63,889 nt of DNA, taken from Roseitalea sp. MMSF_3546. Its GTDB lineage: Bacteria; Pseudomonadota; Alphaproteobacteria; Rhizobiales; Rhizobiaceae. Below the pieces are notes generated by a model. It was not told where the DNA came from, ran no database searches, and saw nothing but the letters and a program-made list of their open reading frames with translations. Position numbers and translations under genes: made by a program. The stretch covers positions 1 to 63,889 of the forward strand of contig NZ_JASHKB010000022.1 in assembly GCF_030732865.1 (NCBI RefSeq), in the 5' to 3' direction. Positions 33,736-42,653 of the stretch are shown here, in pieces. The number at the start of each line of letters is the position of its first letter. Position 1 is the stretch's first letter.

Positions 33736-33814
33736 TCAACTGCTTGCGGCGGCCCGCGCGCGCGGGCATATAGGCCCAGTATTCGGCGCCGGGGCGCCGC
33801 GCGATGGGGTCGGC

Positions 33815-34795
33815 TTGGCAAGACAACGGCATACGGTGACGATAAGCCAGGTGGCCGAGGCCGCCGGCGTGGCGCGCTCGAGCGTCTCGCGCGCCTTCAC
33901 CCGGCCGCATCTGCTCAGGCCCGACACGGTCGAGCGCATCAAGGCGGCCGCGGCGCGGCTGGGCTATGTGCCCAACCACAGCGCGCGGGCGCTGAGCACA
34001 GGGCTTTACGGCAATCTGGCGATGATCGTTCCCGACGTCGCAAACCCCTTCTTTCCGCCGATGATCCGGGCCGCGCAGGATGCTGCCGACGATCTCGATT
34101 TCTGCGTGCTGCTGGGCAATTCCAACGAGGATCCGGCCAATGAGGACCGGCTCGTGGGCAAGTTCGTCGCGCAGACCGAAGGGCTCATTCTCGCCTCCTC
34201 GCGCCTGCCGCGCAAGCGCATCCTCGATCATGCGCAGCGGCGCCCGATCGTGCTCATCAACCGCGACGTCGAGGGCATTCCGCGCGTGCTGATCGATTCG
34301 GCGAGCGGGGTCGCGCAGGCGGTCGCGCATCTGGCCGAACGGGGCCACCGCACCATCGCCTATGTCAGCGGGCCGGCCTCGTCGTGGTCGGACAAGTCGC
34401 GCCGCGCGGCCGCCGAAAAGGCCGCCGCAAGGCTGGGCGTGACCTTGATCACGCTACCGGCGCGGATCCCCAGCTTCGAGGCGGGCCGCGATGTTACCGA
34501 CGTGCTGATCGGAACCGAAGCGAGCGCGGCGATCGCGTTCGACGACCTGACCGCGCACGGCATCATGGAAGGCATGATGGCCCATGACCGGGCGATCCCG
34601 GGCGATTTTGCCATTGTGGGCTGCGACGACGTGCTGGCCAACCTGACGCGTCCGCCGCTCACCTCCATTTCCAGCCGCTCCCAGGAGGCCGGTCAACTGG
34701 CCGTCTCCCTTCTGTGCGAGCTGTTGCGATCGCGGTCGGTCAAGGATGCGCGGATCGTTCTGGACACGCAACTGGTGGTGCGCCAGACGAGCTAA
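33815..34795 (+). CDS. LacI-family transcriptional regulator
   Basis: This 326-residue repressor has the LacI helix-turn-helix TISQVAEAAGVARSSVSRAF at the N-terminus, the hinge helix LGYVPNHSARALSTG, and a periplasmic-binding-like effector domain (LAMIVPDVANPFF onward, with IAFDDLTAHGIMEG and PPLTSISSRSQEAG). The likely start is TTG at 33815 (MARQRHTV-). A GTG at 33836 would give 319 residues. Upstream in-frame sequence overlaps the operator and is not coding. The effector is probably an amino-sugar phosphate, inferred from the neighbours. Confidence 0.9.
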   Translation: MARQRHTVTISQVAEAAGVARSSVSRAFTRPHLLRPDTVERIKAAAARLGYVPNHSARALSTGLYGNLAMIVPDVANPFFPPMIRAAQDAADDLDFCVLLGNSNEDPANEDRLVGKFVAQTEGLILASSRLPRKRILDHAQRRPIVLINRDVEGIPRVLIDSASGVAQAVAHLAERGHRTIAYVSGPASSWSDKSRRAAAEKAAARLGVTLITLPARIPSFEAGRDVTDVLIGTEASAAIAFDDLTAHGIMEGMMAHDRAIPGDFAIVGCDDVLANLTRPPLTSISSRSQEAGQLAVSLLCELLRSRSVKDARIVLDTQLVVRQTS

Positions 34796-34878
34796 CGGAA
34801 CGATTTTGACATCTGTTACCCGGTCGATGCCGCGCTCGCAAGCAGACGCCGGATACAAAGATCCAATGAAATCAGTGG

Positions 34879-35976
34879 TTATGACTGGTCATGGGGCTCC
34901 GGCATCCGCAATGAGGTGCGATGCCAACGCGATGCGAATGCCGGAATCCGACCACGACTGGTCCAATCGAGCGCCTCGACGACATAGGATGCAAGGTTCG
35001 GCTTGCCATTGAGATATGCGGCGAGCCGTTCGCCATGCACTGTGCGCGGTGTTGAGAGCGCGCGCTCGACGGCATCCCGCAACGGACCCCAGCCTTGCTG
35101 GCTGAGTGCCGTCAGCAGCCCGCACCGCGCAAGCTCGCGCGTGGTCGCAGGGTGATCGGCACCATCGTAAATGGCCGGCGTGCCCACGAAAGCCGATTCA
35201 TGGCCCATGCTGGCGCTCTCGCCCACATAGAGATCGCAGAAGGCCATCAGGTGATGCATCGCATCGGGCTTCGCCCGGTAGCGGTAGGCCTCGAACCGGG
35301 CGGGCAGGTCGCGCTCGCTTGAGATATGCACGCGGCCCCGCGCGGCGAGCAAGTCGCACAGGGCGACCAGATCGGCTTCGCGCCAGCCGGTCTTGCCCCT
35401 GTCATGATTGGCGTTCCACTTGACCGTGCGGATCAGGTAGTTCGGCCGGTCCGGATCGAGTCCGCTGGCAAGCGCGGTCTCGCGATCCGGCGAGAAATTG
35501 TCCGGGTGCAGAAAGCACAGCTCCTTGCCGCCGGCAAAGCGCGTGGTCCGACCTTCGGGCACAGGGCCGCTATAGGACTGTGGCACGTACAGATGGCCGA
35601 TGAAGGGCCAAGTGATGCGGTTCTGCAAGGTGGCGGTCTCGGTGTCGTAAAAACTAACGGAGGGAATGCGAAGCAGCGCCCCGACATGCGATACTGCCAC
35701 ACCGCCAAAGCCGACCATCACATCGGGCCGAAAGCGCAGCGCGTGGCGCGCAACGGCAAGGTCCCGCCACGCCAGTTCGAGCGCCAGCCCCGGCAGCCCT
35801 TTAAGGGCGGTCGAGACCGGCGTGTGATCGAGCCGATGGGCATCGAGCAGCGCACAGGCAACGTCCTTGTGCCGCGACAGGATGAGGATCTCGTCGCCAC
35901 GCTCTTGAAGGATACGGATCGGGTTGAGGAAGAAGAGCACATGGGCGGGATGAACGATGTCGATCAGGACGCGCAT
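34879..35976 (-). CDS. DUF354-family glycosyltransferase-like protein
   Basis: This 365-residue protein starts with MRVLIDIVHPAHVLFF, the hallmark of the DUF354 family. These proteins resemble GT-B fold glycosyltransferases or UDP-sugar epimerases, and this one has a conserved C-terminal YVGESASMGHESAFVGTPA segment where GT-B enzymes bind the nucleotide sugar. The ATG at 35976 is separated from the previous stop by one base (TGAGATG). It belongs with the flippase-like and GT2 genes in a glycan-type operon. The product is unknown. Confidence 0.75.
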   Translation of the reverse strand: MRVLIDIVHPAHVLFFLNPIRILQERGDEILILSRHKDVACALLDAHRLDHTPVSTALKGLPGLALELAWRDLAVARHALRFRPDVMVGFGGVAVSHVGALLRIPSVSFYDTETATLQNRITWPFIGHLYVPQSYSGPVPEGRTTRFAGGKELCFLHPDNFSPDRETALASGLDPDRPNYLIRTVKWNANHDRGKTGWREADLVALCDLLAARGRVHISSERDLPARFEAYRYRAKPDAMHHLMAFCDLYVGESASMGHESAFVGTPAIYDGADHPATTRELARCGLLTALSQQGWGPLRDAVERALSTPRTVHGERLAAYLNGKPNLASYVVEALDWTSRGRIPAFASRWHRTSLRMPEPHDQS

Positions 35977-35977
35977 C

Positions 35978-36853
35978 TCAAATCTCTTGAGCGATGGCCG
36001 TGCGGCGGGTGCCCAGAAGAACAACCGCCATCGTGCCGTTCACCGTCAGGCCGATCAGCCGGTGCAGGGCGAGCACGACGAGCGCGCCCGCTGCCGAACC
36101 GTCTCGAAGCGTGGCCAAGCCGGCGCCGGCCAGTTCCGTGATGCCAAGCCCGGCCGGCGCGATGCCGGCAATCGTGCCGAGCAGTCCCGCGCCCGACAGA
36201 ATCGCCGCATCGCCCGCGTCGGCCGACACGTTCAAAGCCGCAAGGAGCACGAACAGGCTGAGGACCAGAATGGCGATCATGGACGCTCGCACGGCTACCA
36301 AGCCCACCGCCACCCATGGTGGCGCCTGTCGTAGAACCAGCGCGACCACGATTCCCGCGCCGGCAAGGCCTGTGCTCGTGACCAGAAGGCGTCCAGCAGT
36401 GGCGGGCAGGGCAAGCCCTGTACACGCGACCGCCAGAGCGATCCACATGGCGGCCGCATAGCCCAGGACCTTGCCGACTCCCCCCAGCGAGACGCCAGCC
36501 TCGGCCAGAGCCTTGCCACGTATGGCGATGCTCGCCGGCACGGGCAGCAGATTTGAGACGACACCGATCGTGCTCGCCTGCAGAGCCGGCCGGAAGCCCA
36601 GATGCCGCCCGGCAGCGCGGGCACACAAACGCAATTCGCTCGCGTTCAAGACCATCGAGACCGGGGCCGCGATGAGCGCAATGGCGAGTATAGCCCGCCA
36701 GTTCACGTCGTCCCAGACAATGCCGAGCGTGCCGATCGCCCATACAATGCCGGCGGCTAATGCGCTTGCGGCGATCGCCAGGATCGCGCCGCGCCCGCGT
36801 TCCGCAAAGGCCAGGATGGCTCCATGCCAACGCCGCAGATGGCCAAGGATCAT
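35978..36853 (-). CDS. Flippase-like / lysylphosphatidylglycerol synthase TM-region membrane protein
   Basis: This 291-residue integral membrane protein has about eight hydrophobic segments. The pattern of the UPF0104/AglD-type family is visible: a conserved SNLLPVPASIAIRGKAL block near the middle and a C-terminal PAGLGITELAGAG with a small-residue loop. Members move or modify lipid-linked sugars or phospholipids. It starts one base after the GT2 stop and ends one base before the DUF354 start, so all three are co-translated. Confidence 0.75.
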   Translation of the reverse strand: MILGHLRRWHGAILAFAERGRGAILAIAASALAAGIVWAIGTLGIVWDDVNWRAILAIALIAAPVSMVLNASELRLCARAAGRHLGFRPALQASTIGVVSNLLPVPASIAIRGKALAEAGVSLGGVGKVLGYAAAMWIALAVACTGLALPATAGRLLVTSTGLAGAGIVVALVLRQAPPWVAVGLVAVRASMIAILVLSLFVLLAALNVSADAGDAAILSGAGLLGTIAGIAPAGLGITELAGAGLATLRDGSAAGALVVLALHRLIGLTVNGTMAVVLLGTRRTAIAQEI

Positions 36854-36854
36854 C

Positions 36855-37865
36855 TCAGCCGGCCTTCCGGAGGTCTTCCGTCGCCTGACCCTCGGCGCGC
36901 GGGGCGGTGGTGGTAGGCAGGACGAACAGCCGCTCCTCGACACGATTGAGCCTTTCGAGCGTGAACTCGAGCAATTGCCGGTTGCGGCCGACCAGATCGG
37001 CGACCAGCCCCAACATGAGCGCCACGGTGCCGAGCGTGACAAGCGCGCCACCCATGACAAGCGACTGGATGTGGCCAGCACCATCGCCCAGTGCAAAGAA
37101 GACCAGAAACCGGACGATTGGGAGAACGCCGAGCAACGTCATCGCCGCTCCAAACCACACGAAGATGCGCAATGGATTGTACATCGCGTAAGCGCGCGCA
37201 ATGGTAACGCCGGTTTCCGCGATGAATTGCGGGATGCTGGAGAACAGCCTCGAAGGCCGCGTCGCCCTGTTGGTTACGATCGGCACCGAGACTATCGCAA
37301 GGCGATTGCGGCCGGCCTGGATCAGCATCTCGGTCGTGTATGAGAAGCTGGAGACAACGACGAGTCGCTGCGCGGCCTGCCGGCTGATCGCCCGAAATCC
37401 GCTGACGGCGTCTTCGATATCGGTGTTGGACAGTCGCGCCACGACCGCGCTGCCCATACGCTGCAACAACCGCTTGGCCGGGCTGAAATGCGGGTTTTGC
37501 CGGTTCTGCCTGTCACCGACGACGATGTCGGCGCGACCTTTGACGATAGGCGCGACCAAATCGACGATACAGGCCGGATCATACTGGTTGTCGGCATCGG
37601 TGTTGACGATGATGTCAGCGCCGGCCTGCAGTGCCGTGTCGATGCCGGTACGGAACGCGGCGGCGAGACCCCGATTGGCGCGGTGCCGCACGACATGGTC
37701 CACGCCCCAATTGTGCGCCACCTGGCTTGTATTGTCGGTGCTGCCATCATCGATGACGAGCGTTTCGATGACGCTGATCCCGGGGATCGATTTGGGCAGG
37801 GCGATAAGCACTTGCGGCAGCGTTTCGGCTTCGTTCAGGCAGGGAATCTGGATGATGAGCTTCAT
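36855..37865 (-). CDS. Family 2 glycosyltransferase with C-terminal membrane helices
   Basis: This 336-residue enzyme has the GT2 (GT-A fold) start LIIQIPCLNEAETLPQVL, the nucleotide motif VIDDGSTDNT at about 38-47, and the metal motif NTDADNQYDP with Asp90 and Asp92. Two hydrophobic segments near 240-330 anchor it in the inner membrane, as in dolichol-phosphate-mannose synthase-like enzymes that make polyprenyl-phosphate sugars. GAGG precedes the ATG. It could supply a lipid-linked sugar to the membrane protein encoded divergently at 38141. Confidence 0.87.
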   Translation of the reverse strand: MKLIIQIPCLNEAETLPQVLIALPKSIPGISVIETLVIDDGSTDNTSQVAHNWGVDHVVRHRANRGLAAAFRTGIDTALQAGADIIVNTDADNQYDPACIVDLVAPIVKGRADIVVGDRQNRQNPHFSPAKRLLQRMGSAVVARLSNTDIEDAVSGFRAISRQAAQRLVVVSSFSYTTEMLIQAGRNRLAIVSVPIVTNRATRPSRLFSSIPQFIAETGVTIARAYAMYNPLRIFVWFGAAMTLLGVLPIVRFLVFFALGDGAGHIQSLVMGGALVTLGTVALMLGLVADLVGRNRQLLEFTLERLNRVEERLFVLPTTTAPRAEGQATEDLRKAG

Positions 37866-38140
37866 GAAACCTCGCCTGGATTGCCACACACGCTCCATAC
37901 GCCTTGCAGCGAGACCGATCAGCGGCCGCCCGCGCGAGGCGAGGCCGGCATCGCTGCGCCTCGCCCCGATGATGCGGGCCACACTCAGTCCTCTTATGTC
38001 TCCCGCTTTAAGGTCGGGTTAATCCGGCGCGTCCGCCGAGCCCGACCAAGCCATCGGAGCGGCTTCAGGCCAATTTAACGCTTGCCGCGCTAGTCATGGT
38101 GGCGGTGGCCGCCCTGGGCGGCTGTGCCGAGGACCAGACA
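37866..38140. other. Divergent intergenic region of the glycan genes
   Basis: These 275 bases separate the GT2 gene from the large membrane protein gene. I see no coding signal. The part around 38000-38090 is less GC-rich and contains TTAATCCGG and TTTAACGC, where promoters for both directions could lie, but no clear -35/-10 pair can be fixed. Confidence 0.4.
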
Positions 38141-40096
38141 ATGCGCCTGACAGCGAACATGTGGCAAAGCCGAGCCATTCCGGCGGTGGCCGTCATCACG
38201 GGCGAGCGGCTCGCGCTTGCCTGCCTTGCCCTTGCCCTTGTGGCCGGCCTTCTGGCCCTGCCCACCGCCGCGTTTACGCTCGATGAAGCCGTCTACATTC
38301 AGATGGCGCGCGCCATGGCCGAAGCGGGATCCTTCGCCATCGGCACCAATGGCGGTGTCGACGGAGCGCCGACCCTTTTGCAGCGGCTCACGCATGAGGT
38401 TGGCGGTCAGGCAATGCCGCAATACCCGGGCGCCTATGGCCTCGTCGCTGCCCCGTTCTACGCGCATGCCGGCTTGAAGGGCCTTGTTCTGCTCAACACA
38501 GTGTCGGCGCTGGCCGCGGTGATCCTGACGCGACAAATCGCGATGCGGCTGTATGACGATCGTTCCGTGGCCTTTGCAGCCGCCGCACTGCTTGGTGGTG
38601 CGACATTCCTTTCTACCTATGCACTGGGCATCTGGCCACATGCGCTGGCTCTGGCGCTGATTCTCGTCGGCATCGAGCGCGCGATCCTCTGCACCCGGTG
38701 GTCGCGCGTCGTCTCCGGACTCGCGCTGGGGCTCGCGGTGAGCATACGAGTCGACGCGATCCTCGCCGTGTTCGCGGTGTTCTTCTGGTTGCGGCTGTTT
38801 GCGGCTCCTGCGCGCCGCGCCGACGCGGCGGTCTTCCTGCTCGGCCTTTTGCCGGGGCTCGCACTTGCAAGCCAGGTCAATTTCGTCAAGTTCGGTGTCG
38901 CGGCGCCGCTCGCCTACGGACCGGCGGACGGCGGCACCATGTCCGAGCGCTATATTGCGCTGATGGTCGCCATGGGCATCGCGCTCATCGTGGCGATGGC
39001 GGTCAATGTCCGCCACATTCAGCCCCTGCTTGCCAGCGCCTTGGCGCGGCCGTTGCGCATCTGGGGCTTGACGCTTGGTGCCCTTGCCCTGCTGCTGACG
39101 GCCAGTGGGACGCTGCGTGACCTGCTCTGGAACGCCTATGTCCTCGTCGCCGACCTGCAGTGGATCGACGACGAACGCTTCCAGGACGGCATGGTGCGGC
39201 TCGACAGCGGCTGGATCGTCTTCTGGGGCACGAGCAAGGCGGCATTGCTGCAGTCGGTTCCCTTTGCCGTCCTTGCGCTTGTGCCGGCGGCACGATTCCT
39301 GGCCGGCGAGCGGGCCCGCGATCATGCCCTTCCGCTGGCGATGATCGGGGCCTACATCACCTTCTACTCGCTCAATCAGTGGCATGGCGGCTATGCCTCG
39401 GCGATGCGTTACTTTCTGCCGGCGCTGCCGTTCCTGGCGATCCTGTCGGCGCTGGCGCTGCGCCGGATCGCGGCGAGCGCACCCCTGTGGGACGATTCGA
39501 TGCGTCGCACGCTACTGTGGAGTTCGGCAGTAGCCGCCCTTCTGGGGCTTGTCTCGCTGCAAGGGCCGCTAGAGATGCAGTTCGCGGTCGAACTGTACGT
39601 GCCGCTGATCATTGCCGCAGCGCTGGCTCTCGGACTGTGTGTTTTCCTGTGCGGCGCCGAGCGGCCCGCCATGCGCCGCGCGATACTCCACCTGGCCATG
39701 ATCGCCATCGCGTTTTCGGCGGTTGCGAGCTATCGCGACATCGGCGTTCTGTATGCACGACTGGCGGACAACGCCATTGCCGGCCAACGATTGAAGCAGG
39801 CCATCCCCGCCGGCTCGCTGGTTTTCACGACGTCCCATTCCGCGCTGGTCCCTGCGAAGCTTGCCGGCGTGCATGCTTACAATCCCGTCGCCGGCAATGA
39901 GGGCGTGGCCGCCGCACGCGCATTCGCTGATGCCGGACGGTGTGTGTTCGCCTATCCGCTGGAGGCCGGCGTGACCGCCGCAGATGAGGCGGGCCTGACC
40001 ATCCGTCCGGTCACGCTCCCCGGCCTTCAAGAGCCGATGGGCGTGCTCGTCGGCGATGGCGGTCCGGCGAGCGGCTGTGCGCCCGCCGGATTTTAG
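38141..40096 (+). CDS. Polytopic membrane protein, GT-C glycosyltransferase-like
   Basis: This 651-residue protein has about 11-12 membrane helices. The acidic loop after the first helix, FTLDEAVYIQMARAMAEAG, carries the Asp-Glu expected of GT-C enzymes (ArnT/PMT-like) that use lipid-phosphate sugars. The C-terminal 120 residues form a soluble domain. I use the ATG at 38141, preceded by GAGGAC. An ATG 15 codons earlier lacks a site. With the divergent polyprenyl-sugar-type GT2 gene this gives a plausible membrane glycosylation system, but the acceptor is unknown. Confidence 0.72.
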   Translation: MRLTANMWQSRAIPAVAVITGERLALACLALALVAGLLALPTAAFTLDEAVYIQMARAMAEAGSFAIGTNGGVDGAPTLLQRLTHEVGGQAMPQYPGAYGLVAAPFYAHAGLKGLVLLNTVSALAAVILTRQIAMRLYDDRSVAFAAAALLGGATFLSTYALGIWPHALALALILVGIERAILCTRWSRVVSGLALGLAVSIRVDAILAVFAVFFWLRLFAAPARRADAAVFLLGLLPGLALASQVNFVKFGVAAPLAYGPADGGTMSERYIALMVAMGIALIVAMAVNVRHIQPLLASALARPLRIWGLTLGALALLLTASGTLRDLLWNAYVLVADLQWIDDERFQDGMVRLDSGWIVFWGTSKAALLQSVPFAVLALVPAARFLAGERARDHALPLAMIGAYITFYSLNQWHGGYASAMRYFLPALPFLAILSALALRRIAASAPLWDDSMRRTLLWSSAVAALLGLVSLQGPLEMQFAVELYVPLIIAAALALGLCVFLCGAERPAMRRAILHLAMIAIAFSAVASYRDIGVLYARLADNAIAGQRLKQAIPAGSLVFTTSHSALVPAKLAGVHAYNPVAGNEGVAAARAFADAGRCVFAYPLEAGVTAADEAGLTIRPVTLPGLQEPMGVLVGDGGPASGCAPAGF

Positions 40097-40102
40097 GGCG
40101 CC

Positions 40103-41752
40103 TCAGCGCTCTTCGGCCTGAAGGCCGCGGACGATCGCCCAGCACATCAGCAGCAGGACGAGCGTAAACGGCAGCCCGGTGGAGATCACCATGGCCTGCA
40201 GCGCGGTCAGTCCGCCGCCGATCAGCAGCACGATGGCGACCAGCCCCTCGAAGGTGCACCAGAACACGCGCTGGCTGACCGGCGCATCGACCTTGCCGCC
40301 GGCGGTGATCGTGTCGATGACCAGCGAACCGGAGTCCGAGGAGGTCACGAAGAACACGATCACCAGCACGATGCCGATGGTCGAGGTGATGGCGGCCAGC
40401 GGCAGGCTTTCCAGCATCGCGAACAGCGAAAGCTCCGGCGAGTAGTTGTCGATCACATTGGCCTTGACCGCCGAGGTCTCGGGGTTGGCGATCATGTCGC
40501 TGATCGCCGCGCCGCCGAACACCGCCATCCACAGGATACACACCAGCGAGGGGATGATCAGGACGCAGGTGATGAACTCGCGCACCGTGCGGCCGCGGCT
40601 GACGCGGGCGATGAACATGCCCACAAAGGGCGACCAGGAGATCCACCAGGCCCAGTAGAAGGCCGTCCAGCCCTGCATGTAGCCGGTGTCCTCGCGCCCG
40701 AACGGGTTCGACAGCGGGATCAGCTGCTGGGCGTAGGCGACCAGGCCCGAGCCGAACTCGCTGAGGATCGTGGCCGCGCCCGCCGCAAACAGCACGAACA
40801 GCAGCAACAGCGCCGCAACACCCATATTGATCTCGGAGAGCACCTTGACGCCGCCATCAAGCCCGCGCAGCACCGAGACCAGCGCCACCGCCGTGATCGC
40901 CAGGATCAGGATCACCTGCACCGTGGTCGAAAACGGGATGCCGTAGACATAGTTCATGCCGGCATTGGCCTGCTTGGCGCCAAGGCCCAGCGACGTGGCA
41001 AGGCCGAACAGCGTGGCGAACACGGCGAGCGTGTCGATCACATGTCCGGTCCAGCCCCAGACGCGCTCGCCGAAGATCGGATAGAAGGACGAACGGATCG
41101 ACAGCGGCAGGCCCTTGTTGTAGGTGAACAGCGCTAGCGCGAGCGCGACCACCGCATAGATCGCCCAGGGGTGCAGGGCCCAGTGATAGGAGGTCGCCGC
41201 AAGGGCGATCTCGCGAGCCTGCTCGACATTGGCCGATATCAGGTCGCCGTCTTCGGTGAACGGGCGCACCGTGCCGAGCGGCGCGTCGCCCCAGGGAGTG
41301 GCGAAATAGTAGGCCGGCTCGAGCACGCCGAAGAACATCAGTCCGATGCCCATGCCGGCGGCGAACAGCATGGCGAACCAGCCCAGATAGGAATAGTCGG
41401 GCGTGGCCTCCTTGCCGCCCAGGCGCACGCTGCCCCAGGGACTGACGATCAGCGCCAGGCAGAAGATGACGAAGATGTTGGCCGACGACAGGAAGAACCA
41501 GTCGAACGTGCTGGTCAGGGCCGGGCGCAGCCAGCCGAAGAAATCGGACGCCTGGCCCGGCGCGATCAGCGCATAGGCCACAAACGCGATCACCGACAGG
41601 CCGGAGATCAGAAAGACAGGGTTGTGAATGTCGAAGCCGAAGGGTCCGAGCTTGCCTTCGATGTTGTCCTGACCGATCTCGAAATCGGTATCGATCAGGT
41701 CGGATGCGCCTTCGGGTTCGGGAATCCCCGTTGGGGTCGCTTGATCAGTCAT
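40103..41752 (-). CDS. BCCT-family glycine betaine/choline/carnitine transporter
   Basis: This 549-residue secondary transporter has 12 helices and the BCCT hallmarks GMGIGLMFFGVLEP and the tryptophan-rich segment WAWWISWSPFVGMFIARVSRG. It imports quaternary amines for osmotic protection or catabolism. The N-terminal 45 residues are hydrophilic and acidic. AGAGGAT precedes the ATG. A UspA-type gene lies 45 bases upstream in the same direction, so the two are probably co-transcribed. Confidence 0.92.
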   Translation of the reverse strand: MTDQATPTGIPEPEGASDLIDTDFEIGQDNIEGKLGPFGFDIHNPVFLISGLSVIAFVAYALIAPGQASDFFGWLRPALTSTFDWFFLSSANIFVIFCLALIVSPWGSVRLGGKEATPDYSYLGWFAMLFAAGMGIGLMFFGVLEPAYYFATPWGDAPLGTVRPFTEDGDLISANVEQAREIALAATSYHWALHPWAIYAVVALALALFTYNKGLPLSIRSSFYPIFGERVWGWTGHVIDTLAVFATLFGLATSLGLGAKQANAGMNYVYGIPFSTTVQVILILAITAVALVSVLRGLDGGVKVLSEINMGVAALLLLFVLFAAGAATILSEFGSGLVAYAQQLIPLSNPFGREDTGYMQGWTAFYWAWWISWSPFVGMFIARVSRGRTVREFITCVLIIPSLVCILWMAVFGGAAISDMIANPETSAVKANVIDNYSPELSLFAMLESLPLAAITSTIGIVLVIVFFVTSSDSGSLVIDTITAGGKVDAPVSQRVFWCTFEGLVAIVLLIGGGLTALQAMVISTGLPFTLVLLLMCWAIVRGLQAEER

Positions 41753-41797
41753 GGCAAATCCTCTTGAAAGATCGATGTGCGGATGTGCGCCCCGCGC

Positions 41798-42217
41798 TCA
41801 TGCATCGCGAACGACGAAGACCGACGCCTTGGCGTGGCCGGCCACGCGGCCGCCATTGGAGGGCCAGATGTAATCGGTCAGTGTGGGGACGTGCGATGCC
41901 ATCACCACCAGGTCCGCGCCGATATCGCCGACGCATTTGAGAAGCGCATCGTCCAGATCGGTGGTCGGGTCGTGCGAGGTGACGGGATGGATTTCCGTCT
42001 TGATGCCGTGCTCGTCGGCCTGTTGCTTGGCAAAGACCGACAGTTTCTCGGCAAATTCCTGCGGGTTGTGTCCCACCGGGCCGGGCGCGGCCGCCGCGAC
42101 GCTGACATAGCAGACCGTGGCATCGTAGTGCCGCGCCAGGTCCGCAGCGGTCTTCAGCGCCTTGCCGAGCTGATCGGTATGCCTCAGATCGACCGGCGTC
42201 ATGATCTTTCGGTACAT
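41798..42217 (-). CDS. Universal stress protein (UspA) domain protein
   Basis: This 139-residue protein has the UspA fold: MYRKIMTPVDL at the start, GADLVVMASHVP near residue 100, and a C-terminal HAKASVFVVRD. The Gly-rich ATP motif GxxGx9G(S/T) is not intact, so it may belong to the non-ATP-binding UspA group. GGGAGAC precedes the ATG. It sits upstream of the BCCT gene, a common pairing with transporters. A role in regulating the transporter is possible. Confidence 0.85.
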   Translation of the reverse strand: MYRKIMTPVDLRHTDQLGKALKTAADLARHYDATVCYVSVAAAAPGPVGHNPQEFAEKLSVFAKQQADEHGIKTEIHPVTSHDPTTDLDDALLKCVGDIGADLVVMASHVPTLTDYIWPSNGGRVAGHAKASVFVVRDA

Positions 42218-42653
42218 GTGCGTCGTCTCCCTCCAGATGTGATTGTCCGTTCTTTCGCGCGATGGCGGACCGTCGGTGTTGCGCGTGGCCGTGCCTGTGC
42301 GGACACGGCCGCCGATCGCAAGCAGACGCCCCGATTCGTGCGCCGGCCTTGCCGCGGCGGCCGCGTGCGGCTCGCACGGGGCAACCGCGCCGGAGCGCTG
42401 GCCGGCCATCGGCCGGCCCCGTTTTCGGGCGCGCCGGACCGAAGCCGACGGGCCCGATGACTGCGTTCGGTTCCGTGGACCTCGGGCATTGCCGTTGGCG
42501 GTTGCACAGAAGCCCTTCAAGGTCAACCAAGCGCGCCCGGCCGTCAACCGGAGCTTTGCGCGTCGGACCGGTGACGAGGAAGAATTCGACCCAACCGCGG
42601 GCCGGCCGCGGCCGCCTGTCCGGTCGAGGCGACCAGACGCGCCGGCGCTCCGG
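42218..42653. other. Gene-free region with a hairpin
   Basis: This 436-base stretch between the UspA gene and the L-rhamnonate dehydratase gene shows no convincing coding sequence. Long open frames here are shadows of GC-rich DNA. It contains an eight-base perfect stem GGCCGGCC, loop ATC, GGCCGGCC at 42400-42418, followed on the plus strand by CCGTTTT. That looks like a terminator for plus-strand transcription, but no plus-strand gene ends here. On the minus strand it could stop the rhamnonate operon transcript without a T tract. Confidence 0.4.

Noticed and set aside
33620-33814. N-terminal extension of the LacI-family gene
   Set aside because: It would run through the operator and nagB promoter and has no LacI-like sequence. 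The TTG at 33815 or GTG at 33836 fits the family N-terminus.
42400-42425. GGCCGGCC hairpin as a firm intrinsic terminator
   Set aside because: The T run is on the plus side, where no gene ends. On the minus side no T run follows, so it is listed only inside the gene-free region.
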